Shown in pieces: positions 47,376 to 58,578 of a DNA stretch of 64,000 nt (position 1 is its first letter; each line of letters begins with the position of its first letter). Below the pieces are notes generated by a model, which was not told the DNA's origin, ran no database searches, and was given only the letters and a program-made list of their open reading frames with translations. A program made the position numbers and the translations under genes. Source of the stretch: Cenococcum geophilum 1.58 (taxonomy: Eukaryota; Ascomycota; Dothideomycetes; Gloniales; Gloniaceae); NCBI GenBank assembly GCA_001692895.1, contig KV748247.1, positions 124,001 to 188,000 of the forward strand, written 5' to 3'.

Positions 47376-48520
47376 ATGCCTCCGAAGATAAGATCGACCC
47401 CTATACTTAACGGCAATACGCCTACGATATAATAGCTAAACGCCTTAGGATCTAGTGCAGACAAAGCCTCTATACTAGTAATATCTAAGCCACCTTCCGA
47501 ATTTCAAGACGATTAGATATCTATAAACGCTAGAGACTAGTTTAACTTATATACCTGGGCTTAATAGGAGCTTAGTAAGGTTACTAGTGTCTTATTAAAT
47601 ACTACTAACCTAAAGGAGCTAGATGAGCTAGCTAATAAAATAGCTAACTTATGGAGCATTATCAATTTAATAAAGCCCTCCCGTCGCCTCTCTAGTAAAG
47701 AGCATAAGTTACGTATTAAACGCGTACGCCGAATAAATCTCAACACCCTAGTTAAGAAGTCACCACCTAATATTAGTGGCATTACTCAACAGAGATTTAA
47801 CCGGTGAATTATAGTAGTTAAAAACCGCTTCAAGATCTATAACGCTAAATATAACTGCGAGCGACGTACGCGCTAGGCTATTAAAGGTCTTATAAAAGAG
47901 AAGACAGTCGCCTAACTAGTGCATCGCCGTCTAGGCGCTAAAGATAAAGGTCCTCTATTATAGGACGAACTTAAGACTATAGTCTAAGACCAGATCAAGA
48001 ACCCTATAGTAAGACGCTTTAAAAATGCTACTATGTACTATATAACTGTAATAAAGGAGAACTAGAAGTTTAACACCTTCTTAGCCCGTATGCGTAGCTT
48101 AGAGGACCTCTTCTTATATACCCCTTTTATCGACCCTAATTAATAGGTAGACTTTTAGTTCTTATGCCTCCCAACCTACCTATAAGCAGAGCTCTTCCGC
48201 CAGAACTTTGCTGTATGGGTAAAAACCACTAAGGACCTTTTTGCAGAAATCCGCCGTATAGAGTAACTACTTAACACTATAAAGCTTATGGAAGATCGCG
48301 TAGTTAGTAGTAGCAAATCCTTACGCTTAAAGCGCGGTCGTACCTTAAGCTCTATAGGGTTAGGTTCAGAGGACAGAACCTTAGAAAGGCGACGCTTTCT
48401 TAACCAAACTCCTAGGGAGACTACTTAACAGCCAGATAGCTCTAAGGACCCCCTAAACGCCGGTACTATATATACGACTTATATAAGGAACGCAGACAGC
48501 TGTAGTAAAGACTACTAGTA
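47376..48520 (+). pseudogene. unidentified coding remnant in gag position of the LARD-like element
   Basis: An ATG at 47376 opens a frame reading PPKIRSTPILNG. It continues with relatively few stops through ELDELANKIANLWSIINLI, RRLSSKEHKLRIKRVRRI, FKIYNAKYNCERRTR, RRFKNATMYYITVIKEN, AELFRQNFAVWVKTT and KRGRTLSSIGLGSEDRTLE. It is basic and probably helical, about 380 codons. I recognise no zinc knuckle or enzyme motif. Position behind the LTR suggests a gag-like protein. The opposite-strand piece at 47561-47782 is a shadow. Confidence 0.6.
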
Positions 48521-48527
48521 GCAAGCT

Positions 48528-48880
48528 ACCTAGGACTAGGATAACGCATACCCTAAACGCACATCGTGCGTAGGACATCGCAACCCGACGTTAGAGATAT
48601 GAAGATAAGGATAACGTATAACCTAAATGTATTATGCGTAGGACATCGCGACCTAACGTCAGAAAACGAGACTAGGATAACGTATACCCTACGCATTGTG
48701 CGCAGGATATTATAACCTAACGTTAGAAAACGAGACTAGGATAACGTATACCCTAAACGCATTGTATATAAGATATTGTAACCTAACGTCAGATAGGTAG
48801 AAAACTCAAATACCGTATACCCCTAAATATATCTTATACAGGCGCATCGCGACCTAACTACGTCTACGCCTATACTACAA
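48528..48880 (+). repeat. about 70-bp minisatellite, block 1
   Basis: Five imperfect units built on ggataacgtataccctaaacgc...gtgcgtaggacatcgcgacctaacgttagaaaa. Individual units differ mostly by C/T and G/A. Similar units reappear at 49930-50140. Confidence 0.85.
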
Positions 48881-49929
48881 AAGTTGCGGGTTATAGGCCT
48901 TATGGGCGGCCCTGGTGCTACTATACTAATAACCTAGCGCTGGCGGACTAGAGCGTCCTACTATTCTCACTAAGACTTTAACCGACCTATAGCGCTAGAC
49001 CCTTAGCCCAGGCGACGGTCCCCCGCGACGACCCTATAAGTTACCTCGCTGGTACTAACTTTATACAGAGTCTCGTGCTACGGTAAGAGTAGTGGTAGCT
49101 ACTTTAGCCGAAACGGTTCTACGGAACACCCTCTAAGTTACTAGTTAATTTTATCCGTAGAGTATAAGGGACGCCTTATACTCTATATATAATTAGCTGG
49201 CTAGAGGCGAGTTCCTACCGGTAATATAATTAAGGACTCCTAAGGCAAAATAATAAGGTCTAGCCTTACTAAGGACTTCTATAAATACTTAGGTAACTAT
49301 AATACCTGCTAACGCTCTATTGCGCCGCTATACACCTTATAGTGAGCTGTAGCCTTTTATAGCCCCCTACCCAAGCCTAGCAGTATTATCTACTTAACTT
49401 TATTATAGATCTCCCTAAGTCTAAGACACCTCCTTATCCTTATAAACCGTTTTATAAAGCTAGTGTGCTACTACCTAGCCTTGCAGCTAAAGCGTAAGCA
49501 AAAGGTAAGCGCTGCTGTTAAGACACAGCCTGTACTAAAGAAAGGTAGAGGATATAGGGATTAAGGAATAAGCTAACGCTTATAGTAAGAGTTACGGTAT
49601 ATATATAGGGTAAAGCTTAATTTATTAATATCCTATATAAGCCACACTCTAACGCAACCCGGCGACTCCCTAGTAACTCCCTAGTGACTTACTGGCAACT
49701 CGCAGGTGGGGCTACGTTATACAACGGTGATAAAGCTTAATTCGTTAACATACCGTATATGCTACAACCCTTTAAAAGTACTCTCCTTAGACCTAGTCCG
49801 TTACTCTATGCTATCTTAGCAGACTATTTATATATTAGGCGACAGGTCCGTCTATAACTAGGGTTCTTTAACTAGGGTCCTTTAACCCGCTAGTAACCTG
49901 CTAGTAGTAACCTATACCAATGATTTATA
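48881..49929. other. non-coding interior of the LARD-like element
   Basis: About 1 kb without recognised protein motif. It is rich in ctagtaacc/ggcgactc-type words and has short direct repeats (gctagtaacctgctagtagtaacc near 49890). Confidence 0.45.
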
Positions 49930-50140
49930 TATTAGACTTGGATAACGTATACCCTAAACGTATATTATGCGTAGGACATCGCGACCTAACGTTAGAAAAC
50001 AAGATTAGGATAACGTATACCCTAAACGCACATCGTGCGCAGGCACATCGCGACCCTACGTTAGAAAAAGAAGACTTGGATACCGCATACCCCTAAATGC
50101 ATACCTTATACAGGCGCATCGCGACCCGACGTCTATGCCT
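49930..50140 (+). repeat. about 70-bp minisatellite, block 2
   Basis: Three units of the family found at 48528-48880: ggataacgtataccctaaacg followed by gcgtaggacatcgcgacc. Confidence 0.85.
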
Positions 50141-50149
50141 ATACTATTC

Positions 50150-50590
50150 CACGTATATACTACGCAGATAACGCAAGGCTAAAGTATAAGGTTAGTGGTG
50201 GATTTAACGGGTATACTGCCTTTACCACTATACGTCTGGCTGTATGTGAATAACCTATAACCTACCTACGAAATATATACAGCGCTACGCCGGTATAGCG
50301 TAAGGCTAAAGTAGGGTTAGCGGCGGATCTAATAGGTATATAGCCTTACCGTCTATAAATCTGGCTGCATATAAATAACCTACGACCTACCCACAAGGTA
50401 CTAGCGACCTGCCTATATAAGTAAGCTTTGGAATTTGGCGGAATTTGGTAGAATTTAGCAGAATCTTTACGTATATATAACGCAGGTATAGCGTAAGGCT
50501 AAAGTATAGGGTCGGCGGTGGATTTAACGGGTATACTGCCTTACTACTATATGTCTAGCTGTATGTAAATAACCTATAACCTACCTGTAA
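50150..50590 (+). repeat. about 150-bp direct repeats (three units)
   Basis: Three units each containing cgcaaggctaaagtat..ggtt, cggcggatttaacgggtatactgcc and gtctggctgtatgtgaataacctataacctacc. Between units 2 and 3 lies a short tandem ggaatttggcggaatttgg (50433-50462). Confidence 0.8.
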
Positions 50591-50838
50591 AGCGCATGCG
50601 CTATACCTATTACATATTAGGGGGGCTGATTTGGCGCGGTTACGACCTAGGTTAATATGAGGTTAGGGCTACCCCTGCTGATAACGCGCCCGAACCCCGC
50701 ATGAGGTCGCGCAGCGACCGCCCCTAAGTACTTTCGCACGCGATTTTAGGCGAAAAGGTACATAATTTATGTTAGATTGGTACTTCTGGACGGTCGCGTA
50801 ATGTTACTCTAAATTTACAACACCTAAACGGGCTCTAT

Positions 50839-51110
50839 TCCTACATTAAGGCGTCTTAGTTACTATAATATAGTCCTATATTAAGACGTCTTGGTTATTA
50901 TAGTATAGTCCTATATTAAGGCGTCTTAGTTAATGCAGTGCAGTTATATATTAAGGCGTTTTGGTTACTATAGTGCAGTTCTGCATTAAGGCGTCTTAGT
51001 TACTGCAGTACAGTTATATATTAAGGCGTCTTAGTTACTGCAGTGCAGTCCTATATTAAGACGTCTCAGTCACTAGTATAGTCCTATATTAAGGCGTCTC
51101 GGTTACTATA
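50839..51110 (+). repeat. 35-bp minisatellite, unit 1
   Basis: About eight copies of cctatattaaggcgtcttag followed by ttactatagtatagt, with C/T and G/A differences between copies. Lies between the unit end and the 3' end of the recombinase gene. The same array is at 54336-54610 in unit 2. Confidence 0.9.
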
Positions 51111-51129
51111 GTAAAATAGGTATTATCTA

Positions 51130-53760
51130 CTACTTAAGAGGGAGCCTCCCCTGCCCTAGATATTCTTATAAAGCTAATCTAAAGAATGCCGGCCTTGTAG
51201 CTGTTCTAGCTAGTTAATAGCCTATCTCTCGTCTCTTACCGTACCGTCTTCTACGCGCCGTCTTATATCCTTAATAATCCTACGGCGACGGCTATAGAAT
51301 ATAGCCTCGCCGTTAACCCGCCAGCGTGCCCCCTAATAGCGATTAAGAGCTTTAATTAACGGCTTACCCGCTAGCCCTAAAGTCTACTTAGTCCAGAGCT
51401 AGAAAACCGAATTACCGCCTTAAAGCATTTTATATTTCCTTAGCGGCGCCTACGGGTTAAGAATAAATAGGAGAGATAGTTAAGTATTAGCTTGTGCCTG
51501 CGCCAGTAGGGGCGATGTAGATATAGTAGACGGCTAAGCGGGCGGTGCGGATATTGTAGACAGCTAAGCGGACGGTGCGGATATTGTAGACGGCTAAGCG
51601 GACGGTGCGGATATTGTAGACGGCGGCTGAGCGGGCAGTATGGATATTGTAGACGGCTAAGTAGGCGGCGCGGATATAGTAGACGTTATGGTAGACGGCG
51701 CGGGCTTGCCTAAAGGTAGACGTATAGACTCTGTAGGCCCTATTTANATACCCGTCTTCCCTTACTNGATCTATATAGGTGCGAATAATGCTAATAACCT
51801 TTCTATTTCGCTAAGGCGTTCTAAGATTATCTATACGCGTAATTAAACCCCCTTTACCTTAAAGATCGCGGCCTTATATCTTAGCTTAGCTACGGCCTTA
51901 TAGGCGGGCCAGTATTTCTGCATTATTAGCTTATTTAGCATAACTACATTAGCTAGCGAACTTTCTACCTACGCGGCGAACCTCCGGTATTCCTTGCAGC
52001 CAAAGAGGGGGTTTTTCTATAGGGGGTGGAGCGGGAACTGCTTGCGCAGGATTACTAAGTCCTGTAATAGGATTACCCTAAGCGCGTGGAGGAGGCGTAG
52101 AAATCTTAAGCCCGTAAAGTTAAGCCATATAACCTTATTATTGGCCCTATCTAGGTAGTAGGCCTCTATACGTTTTAGCCAGACGTTAGTCTTAGGCTAT
52201 ATCTTTAAATAGAGGGCTTCCTCTAGCACCTCCCGTGCGCGGGGGAGAAAGTAGCCCTTTCCTTTCTTTAGGAAGCCGGCGATCGACTATATAAACGTAT
52301 AGGGTAGGTAGCTAAGATAGGCTCCTATTATCGTATCCATATTCTAGCGTCTAGCCTATCTAATTTGGGTTTCCTTAACGCCGCTAAGCTTGGTATATCG
52401 GACGCTCTGCTTATAGGCGCTATAGGTCTTCTTCTTTAAGTAAATTCCTACCCCCTAGAATATCTTTTTATTCTATTTAAACTGCGTATAATAGCTTAGC
52501 GGCCGTTGCGGTACTTTAATACTGCTAGGGAAGACGTATAGGTTATAGTAGTCCTTCGGCTGCTAAAAGGATGGGAAGCTTTTAGCGCCGTCTTTACCCT
52601 AGCGGTTAAAGAAGTAGAAGGCTACTGTAGAGAGGGGGTAAAGAATAGGGTTAGCGTTCCGTATATACCCTATATACTTAACCTTGCCATACTAATTCTG
52701 CTTCCTTTATGTTATTAACATAATTATATACGGCGCTAACTTGTCTAGTTTAGGCCCTTTATTCTCTAGTTTAATAAGGATAAGGTTAGCAAGCTAAATG
52801 TCTTATTTACTTTTACTATGGGTAACGGTAGTATGGCCTAAGGAATGGGTTAGAAAACGGTAGCTATACGGACTAGATAAGGTATATACAAACCTAATAA
52901 ATGCTTAGCTATAGTTTAAAGGTAAGACTTAACTAAACCTAGCATTTTAGAGCCCGTCTTCTAGCACTAAGTGATCGCCTTTTTAAGCCCTTTAACGTTA
53001 TAGCCGCCAGTAATTATAAATAGGCCTTAATTGATAAAGTTAACGCGTCGAATCTGGTCCTTATTACGGCGGACGCTATCTAGTACTACTAAGAGCTTTG
53101 CCCCCCGTAGCGGCTGCGAGGTCTTACCTTCTAACTACTACGCGTAAAGCTTGGTAATAGTGGAGACGTAGCTATTTATAACTAAGTATTGGACTATCTT
53201 ATTAAATAGGGCGTTTAGGGCCTCCTCGTCTTATATCTCCCCTTCCTCCTTTATAGCTTCCTCCCCTATGCCTACAGCTGCCCCTATAGCTACCCCTATA
53301 GCTACCTTTCCCCCTAGCTGCCCTGCCCGCTTAACTATCTTTTACCTCTTCTTTACCCGCTTACTATCTTTCTATATCTCTTTCCGTTTTAACTTCTGTT
53401 TTTAATAGCCAGTAGCCCATAATTCTTAGTTAATAACTTACTACTCTAAAAATAGGTAAAGCTTATCTTCTGTTACCTGGGCGCCGTCCGTATTGCCTTT
53501 TAATCTCGCGTACTAGTCTTCCCACTCTTTCTGCTTTAGCTCGTACGCCCTTATAGTATTCTTTAAGCGCTAGGCCTTATAAATATTATATAGCCGTGCT
53601 GTCTAGGCCTTGAATTCGCTCTAGAGGCTATAGGGGGAGGAGGCTAAGGGGGCTTCCGTCGACCGTAAAGTGGACCATAGGGTAAGGAGATTCTTAAAAG
53701 ACTCTATATCCGTAAAAGGTAAGGGGGAGACGCGTAAGCGCGGCGTGGGTAAATAAAGCT
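51130..53760 (-). pseudogene. Crypton-like tyrosine recombinase, unit 1 copy
   Basis: Minus-strand coding remnant of about 870 codons. The N-terminal part has VTEDKLYLFLE, a Lys/Arg-rich stretch and ALNALFNKIVQYLV, with TKLYA..LEGKTSQPLRG. The catalytic part reads KLSGVKETQIRRA.RWN.DTIIGAYLSYLPYTFI, then KGKGYFLPRAREVLEE, LRFLRLLHALRVILLQDLVILRKQFPLHPL and EYRRFAA.VESS, the pattern of fungal Crypton/Ndc10-like recombinases. The PSTISAPSAQ-type repeat follows. The C-terminus with EAIFYSRRRRIIKDIRRRV resembles the GCR1_C domain. Some TAG/TAA stops, but far fewer than in A or D. Individual catalytic residues were not all assigned. Confidence 0.8.
51515..51695 (-). repeat. 30-bp coding repeat in recombinase, unit 1
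   Basis: About six copies of gcggatattgtagacggcta plus agcggacggt. On the minus strand each encodes the 10-residue word PSTISAPSAQ with variants, a Ser/Pro-rich linker before the GCR1_C-like end. The matching array is at 55015-55190. Confidence 0.88.
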
Positions 53761-54335
53761 ACCAAACGCGTAAATATTAAAGGAGAAGAAGGAGAAGAGG
53801 GCTCTATATTATATAATTATAATTATAATAGGCCTTTCTATATAAAATCAGAAGCCCTATATAAGCTAGCGCGGGTATAAGGATAGAAGAGGGTTGGAAA
53901 ATGGATTGTCGAGGCGATAGTAAGGTTGAAGGCGCGCTAAGGCCCTCTATACTAACCTAGTACTAACCTAGGCCTCAAAAACGCGTCCGAAAAGTAGGGG
54001 CCACTACTAAAGGGGGGGGGTAATATTTAGACGATATGTCGCGGACTTTAGGGGGTCGTGCGTAACCTAAGGTTATGCTAAGCCTAACCCGGACCTCCAA
54101 TACCTATTACATATTGGGGGGGCTGATTTGGCGCGGTTACGACCTAGGTTAATACGAGGTTAGGGCTACCCCTGCTAATAACGCGCCTAAACCCCGTATG
54201 AGGTCGCGCAGCGACCGCCCTTAAGTACTTTCGCACGCGATTTTGGGCGAAAAGGTACATAATTTATGTTAGATTAGTACTTCTGGACGGTCGCGTAATG
54301 TTACTCTAAATTTACAACACCTAAACGGGCTCTAT

Positions 54336-54610
54336 TCCTATATTAAGGCGTCTTAGTTGCTATAATATAGTCCTATATTAAAACGTCTTAGTTATTATAG
54401 TATAGTCCTATATTAAGGCGTCTTAGTTAATGCAGTGCAGTTATATATTAAGGCGTTTTAGTTACTATAGTGCAGTTCTATATTAAGGCGTCTTAGTTAC
54501 TGTAGTGCAGTTATATATTAAGGCGTTTTAGTTACTGCAGTGCAGTTCTATATTAAGACGTCTTGGTCACTAGTATAGTCCCTATATTAAGGCGTCTCGG
54601 TTACTATAGT
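54336..54610 (+). repeat. 35-bp minisatellite, unit 2
   Basis: Same array as 50839-51110, with its own point differences. Confidence 0.9.
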
Positions 54611-54639
54611 AAAATAGGTATTATCTACTACTTAAGAGG

Positions 54640-57240
54640 GAGCCTCCCCTGCCCTAGATATTCTTATAAAGCCAATCTAAAGAATGCCGGCCTCGTAGCT
54701 GTTTTAGCTAGTTAATAGCCTGTCTCTTATCTTTTGCCGTACCGTCTTTTACGCGCCGTCTTATATCCTTAATAATCCTACGGCAACGGCTATAGAATAT
54801 AGCCTCGCCGTCAACCCGCTAGCGTGCCCCCTAGTAGTAATTAAGAGCTTTAATTGACGGCCTACCCGCTAGCCCTAAAGTCTACTTAGTCTAGAGCTAG
54901 AAAACCGAATTACCGCCTTAAAGCATTTTATATTTCCTTAGCGGCGCCTATAGGTTAAGAATAAATAGGAGAGATAGTTAAGTATTAGCTTGTGCCTGCG
55001 CTAGTAGGGGCGATGCGGATATAGTAGACGGCTAAATAGGCGGTGCGGATATTATAGACGGCTAAGCGGATGGTGCGGATATTATAGACGGCTGAGCGAA
55101 CGGTGCGGATATTGTAGACGGCGGCTAAGTGGGTAGTATGGATATTGTAGACAGCTAAGCAGGCGGCGCGGATATAGTAGACGTTATAGTAGACGGCGCG
55201 GGCTCGCCTAAAGGTGGACGTATGGACTCCGTAGGCCCTATTTAGATACCCGTCTTCCCTTACTGGATCTATATAGGTGCGAATAATGCTAATAACCTTT
55301 CTATTTCGCTAAGGCGTTNTAAGATNNTNTANACGCGTAATTAAACCCCCTTTACCTTANAGATCGCGGCCTTATATCTTAGCTTAGCTACGGCCTTATA
55401 GGCGGGCCAGTATTTCCGCATTATTAGCTTATCTAGCGTAACTACGTCAGCTAGCGAACTTTCTACCTATGTAGCGAACCTCTGGTATTCCTTATAGCTG
55501 AAGAGGGGGTTCTTTTATAGGGGGTGGAGCGGGAACTGCTTATATAGGATTACTGAGTCCTGTAATAGGATTACCCTAAACGTGTAGAGGAGGTGTAGAA
55601 ATCCTAAGCCTATAAGGTTAAGCCGTATAACCTTATTATCGGCCCTACTTAGGTAGTAGGCCTTTATGCGTTTTAGCTAAACGTTAGTTTTAGGCCATAT
55701 TTTTAAACAGAGGGCCTTCTCCGGCACCTTCCGTGCGTGGGGGAGAAAGTAGCCCTTTCCTTTCTTTAGGAAGCCGGCGATTGACCATATAAACGCATGG
55801 GGTAGGTAGCTAAGGTAGGCTTCCGTTATTGTATCCGTATTCTAGCGTCTAGCCTATCTAATTTAGGTTTCCTTAACGCCGCTAAACTTGGCATGTCGGA
55901 CGCTCTACTTATAGGCGCTATAGGTCTTCTCCTTTAAGTAAATTCCTACCCCCTAGAATATCTTTTTATTCTATTTAAACTGCGTATAATAGCTTAGCGG
56001 CCGTTACGGTACTTTAATACTGCTAGGGAAGATATATAGGTTATAATAGTCCTCTAGCTGCTAAAAGGATGGGAAGCTCTTAGCGCTGTCTTTACCCTAG
56101 CGGTTAAAGAAGTAGAAGGCTACTGTAGAGAGGGGGTAAAGGATAGGGTTAGCGTTCTGTATATACCCTATATACTTAACCTTGCTATACTAATTCTGCT
56201 TTCCTTGTGTTATTAACATAATTATATACGGCGCTAACTTGTCTAGTTTAGGCCCTTTGTTCTCTAGTTTAATAAGGATAAGGTTAGTAAGCTAAACATC
56301 TTATCTACTTTCACTATAGGTAATAGTAGTATAGCCTAAGGAACGGGTTAGAAAACGGCAGCTATATGGACTAGATAAGGTATATACGAACCTAATAAAT
56401 GCTTAGCTGTAGTTTAAAGGTAAGACTTAACTAAACCTGGCATTTTAGAGCCCGTCTCCTAGCACTAAATAATCGCCTTTTTAAGCCCTTTGACGTTATA
56501 ACCGCTAGTAATTATAAATAGGCCTTAATTAATAAAGTTAACGCGTTAAATCCGGTCCTTATTACGGCGGACGCTATCTAGTACTGCCAAGAGCTTTGCC
56601 CCCCATAGCGGCTGCGAGGTCTTACCTTCTAACTGCTATATATAAAGCTTAGTAATAGCGGAGACGTAGCTATTTATAACTGAGTATTAGACTGTCTTAT
56701 TAAATAGGGCGTCTAGGGCCTCCTCGTCCTATATCTTCCCTTCCTCCTTTACAGCTTCCTCCCCTATGCCTACGGCTGCCCCTATAGCTGCCCCTACAGC
56801 TACCTTCCCCCCTAGCTGCCCTACCCGCTTAATTGTCTTCTACCTCTTCTTTACCCGCTTACCATCTTTCTATATCTCTTTCCGTTTTAACTTCCATTTT
56901 TAATAGCCAGCAGCCCGTAATTCTTAGTTAATAACTTACTGCTCTAAAAATAGGTAAAGCTTATCTTCTGTTACCTAGGCGCCGTCTATATTGCCTTCTA
57001 GTCTCACATACTAGTCTTCCTACTCTTTTTGCTTTAGCTTGTACGCCCTTATAGTATTCTTTAAGCGCTAGGCCTTATAAATATCGTATAGCTATACTAT
57101 CTGGGCCTTAAATTCGCTCTAGAGGCTATAGGGGAAGGAGGCTGGGGGGGCTTCCGTCGACCGTAAAGTGGACCATAGGGTAAGGAGATTCTTAAAAGAC
57201 TCTATATCCGTAAAAGGTAAGGGGGAGACGCGTAAGCGCG
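54640..57240 (-). pseudogene. Crypton-like tyrosine recombinase, unit 2 copy
   Basis: Second copy of the gene at 51130-53760 with the same domain order. The Q-I-R-R-A block, the FLPRA block, the PSTISAPSAQ-type repeats and the GCR1_C-like end are all present. It carries its own set of stop codons and several N bases at 55319-55360. Neither copy is open. Confidence 0.8.
55015..55190 (-). repeat. 30-bp coding repeat in recombinase, unit 2
   Basis: Same array as 51515-51695, encoding PSTISAPSAQ-type words on the minus strand. Confidence 0.88.
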
Positions 57241-57719
57241 GCGTGGGTAAATAAAGCTACCGAACGCGTAAATATTAAAGGAGAAGAAGGAGAAGAGGGC
57301 TCTATATTATACAATTATAATTACGGTAGGCCTTTCTATATAAAATTAGAAGCCCTGCGCGAGCTAGCACGGGTATAAGGATAGGAGAGGGTTGGAAAAT
57401 GGATTGTTAAGGCGACGGTGAGGTCAAAGGCGCGTTGAGGCCCTCTATACTAACCTAGTACTAACCTAGGCCTTAAAAACGCGTCCGAAAAGTAGGGGCC
57501 ACTACTAAAGGGGGGGGGTAATATTTGGACGATATGTCGTGGACCTTAAGGGGTCGTGCGTAACCTAAGGTTATACTAAGCCTAACCCGGACCTCTGATA
57601 CCTATCTTTATATACATAAAATTAAGACGCTCTTTCCCCTCCCAATTTTTTCCTTATTAAGGTTTTTTATAGGGTTTTATTAAGGCTTAAGTACGTAAAG
57701 GATTGGGGACAATCCTTTT

Positions 57720-57733
57720 AAAGGGGGGGGCAT
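57720..57733 (+). other. polypurine tract of the LARD-like element
   Basis: aaagggggggg then cat, immediately before the right LTR at 57734. Supports that 47105-57945 is an LTR retroelement despite the missing RT. Confidence 0.85.
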
Positions 57734-57945
57734 TGTTAGGTAAAACCTGAGTAGATAGTTATATAGCTGCGAGGTATAGGCGACCTGTAGGCGACTCGCC
57801 TATGAGGCACGTGCTCTACACGTGCCTATAGAAACCCCTTACCTCGCACTTTAGACTCCTCCTTCTCCCTTAAGGATTCGTCTCTGTCTATATAATATAC
57901 CCATTGTTCTATTATTGGACTCCCTATCTATATCCTTACCTTATA
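57734..57945 (+). repeat. right LTR of the LARD-like element (212 bp)
   Basis: Partner of 47105-47316. Followed directly by duplication CTAAT at 57946-57950. Confidence 0.94.
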
Positions 57946-57950
57946 CTAAT

Positions 57951-58578
57951 AAACGAACTAACAAATTAAATCAAATGTTTGGAACGTCTAAATAAGGTTC
58001 TACTAAAACGCTAGCTGGACCCTAACCTAGACCCTTCCTAACCTATTAAATTTTAAAAATAACAACCTCTACTAAATTAAAAATCTATTTTATCCTTAAC
58101 AAACTATTTAATTAGATTTAATAGTTCTTTATTATCTAAAACATAGCTAAAACTAACAAGGTATAGCAGTATATTAACCTATCTAAAAAGAAAGATAATC
58201 TTCTAAAGCTAAAACTACTAAGTCGGCCTATACTAAGGGATATACTACCCACAGCTATATTAATAGCAAAGCTAGACCTAAATTAGCTTACTACCTATAA
58301 CTAGCTCTACGCTAAATATAAGGACAATCTACGCGTATACTAGAAGCAAAAACAGGCTATAAACAATATTAATAACTACATCGTTCGCACCACATTAGTA
58401 GCCTACCTTTCACTTATCGATAGCCTTAGTAGTCGGTTATATCAAATATTTAAGGCGTCTCTACTACTATAGTAGCCACTATAGTAACAGAGACACCCCG
58501 TATTTTAATAAGTAATTAAGCACATCTTATATAAGAATCTTATACTTATTAGTACTTACCAAATCACGTACTTATAGA
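57951..58578 (+). pseudogene. gag-like coding remnant
   Basis: At about 58180-58560 one frame reads KKKDNLLKLKLLSRP, then LYAKYKDNLRVY.KQKQAINNINNYIVRTTLVAYLSLIDSLSS. This Lys/Asn-rich helical pattern resembles the start of copia-type gag proteins (a UBN2-like region). Few other motifs are visible. It may belong to the 18.9-kb element or to a further degraded insertion. Confidence 0.35.

Larger units (their letters stand above)
50604..54100 (-). mobile_element. Crypton-like tyrosine-recombinase unit 1 (3.5 kb)
   Basis: First of two head-to-tail units. Left junction ..gctATACCTAT|tacatattagg, right junction ..ccaATACCTAT|tacatattgg. Plus-strand layout: hairpin ggtcgcgcagcgacc at 50705-50719, a 35-bp minisatellite (about 50839-51110), then on the minus strand a recombinase gene with a 30-bp repeat in its C-terminal part, and a G9 tract with taatattt at 54012-54028. 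Cryptons carry a single tyrosine-recombinase gene and lack TIRs, in keeping with this unit. Confidence 0.8.
54101..57598 (-). mobile_element. Crypton-like tyrosine-recombinase unit 2 (3.5 kb)
   Basis: Direct repeat of unit 1 along its full length: same hairpin at 54202-54216, same minisatellites, same gene, same G9 tract (57510-57518). Ends ..tctgATACCTAT|cttta at 57599-57605. Differences from unit 1 are scattered and mostly transitions, so the two copies have diverged since duplication or arrived separately. Confidence 0.82.
47105..57945 (+). mobile_element. 10.8-kb LTR element without visible RT (LARD-like), host of two Crypton-like units
   Basis: Bounded by 212-bp LTRs starting TGTTAGG and ending CTTATA, with a 5-bp duplication CTAAT. 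A G-rich polypurine tract (57720-57733) stands before the right LTR. The interior has one coding remnant in gag position, long minisatellites and two 3.5-kb tyrosine-recombinase units. No RT, RNase H or integrase motif was seen. Without the two units it would be about 3.8 kb, so it looks like a non-autonomous LTR element that needs enzymes in trans. Base composition is visibly GC-richer than A, D and F. Confidence 0.88.

Noticed and set aside
48528..50140. Centromeric satellite
   Set aside because: Only eight or so units in two blocks confined to the interior of one LTR element.
50839..51110. CRISPR-like regularly spaced repeat
   Set aside because: It is a contiguous tandem minisatellite without unique spacers, in a eukaryotic transposon.
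50604..57598. Starship captain (DUF3435) and giant cargo element
   Set aside because: The recombinase has GCR1_C/Ndc10-like C-terminal features of Cryptons, is duplicated in short units, and no cargo genes follow it.
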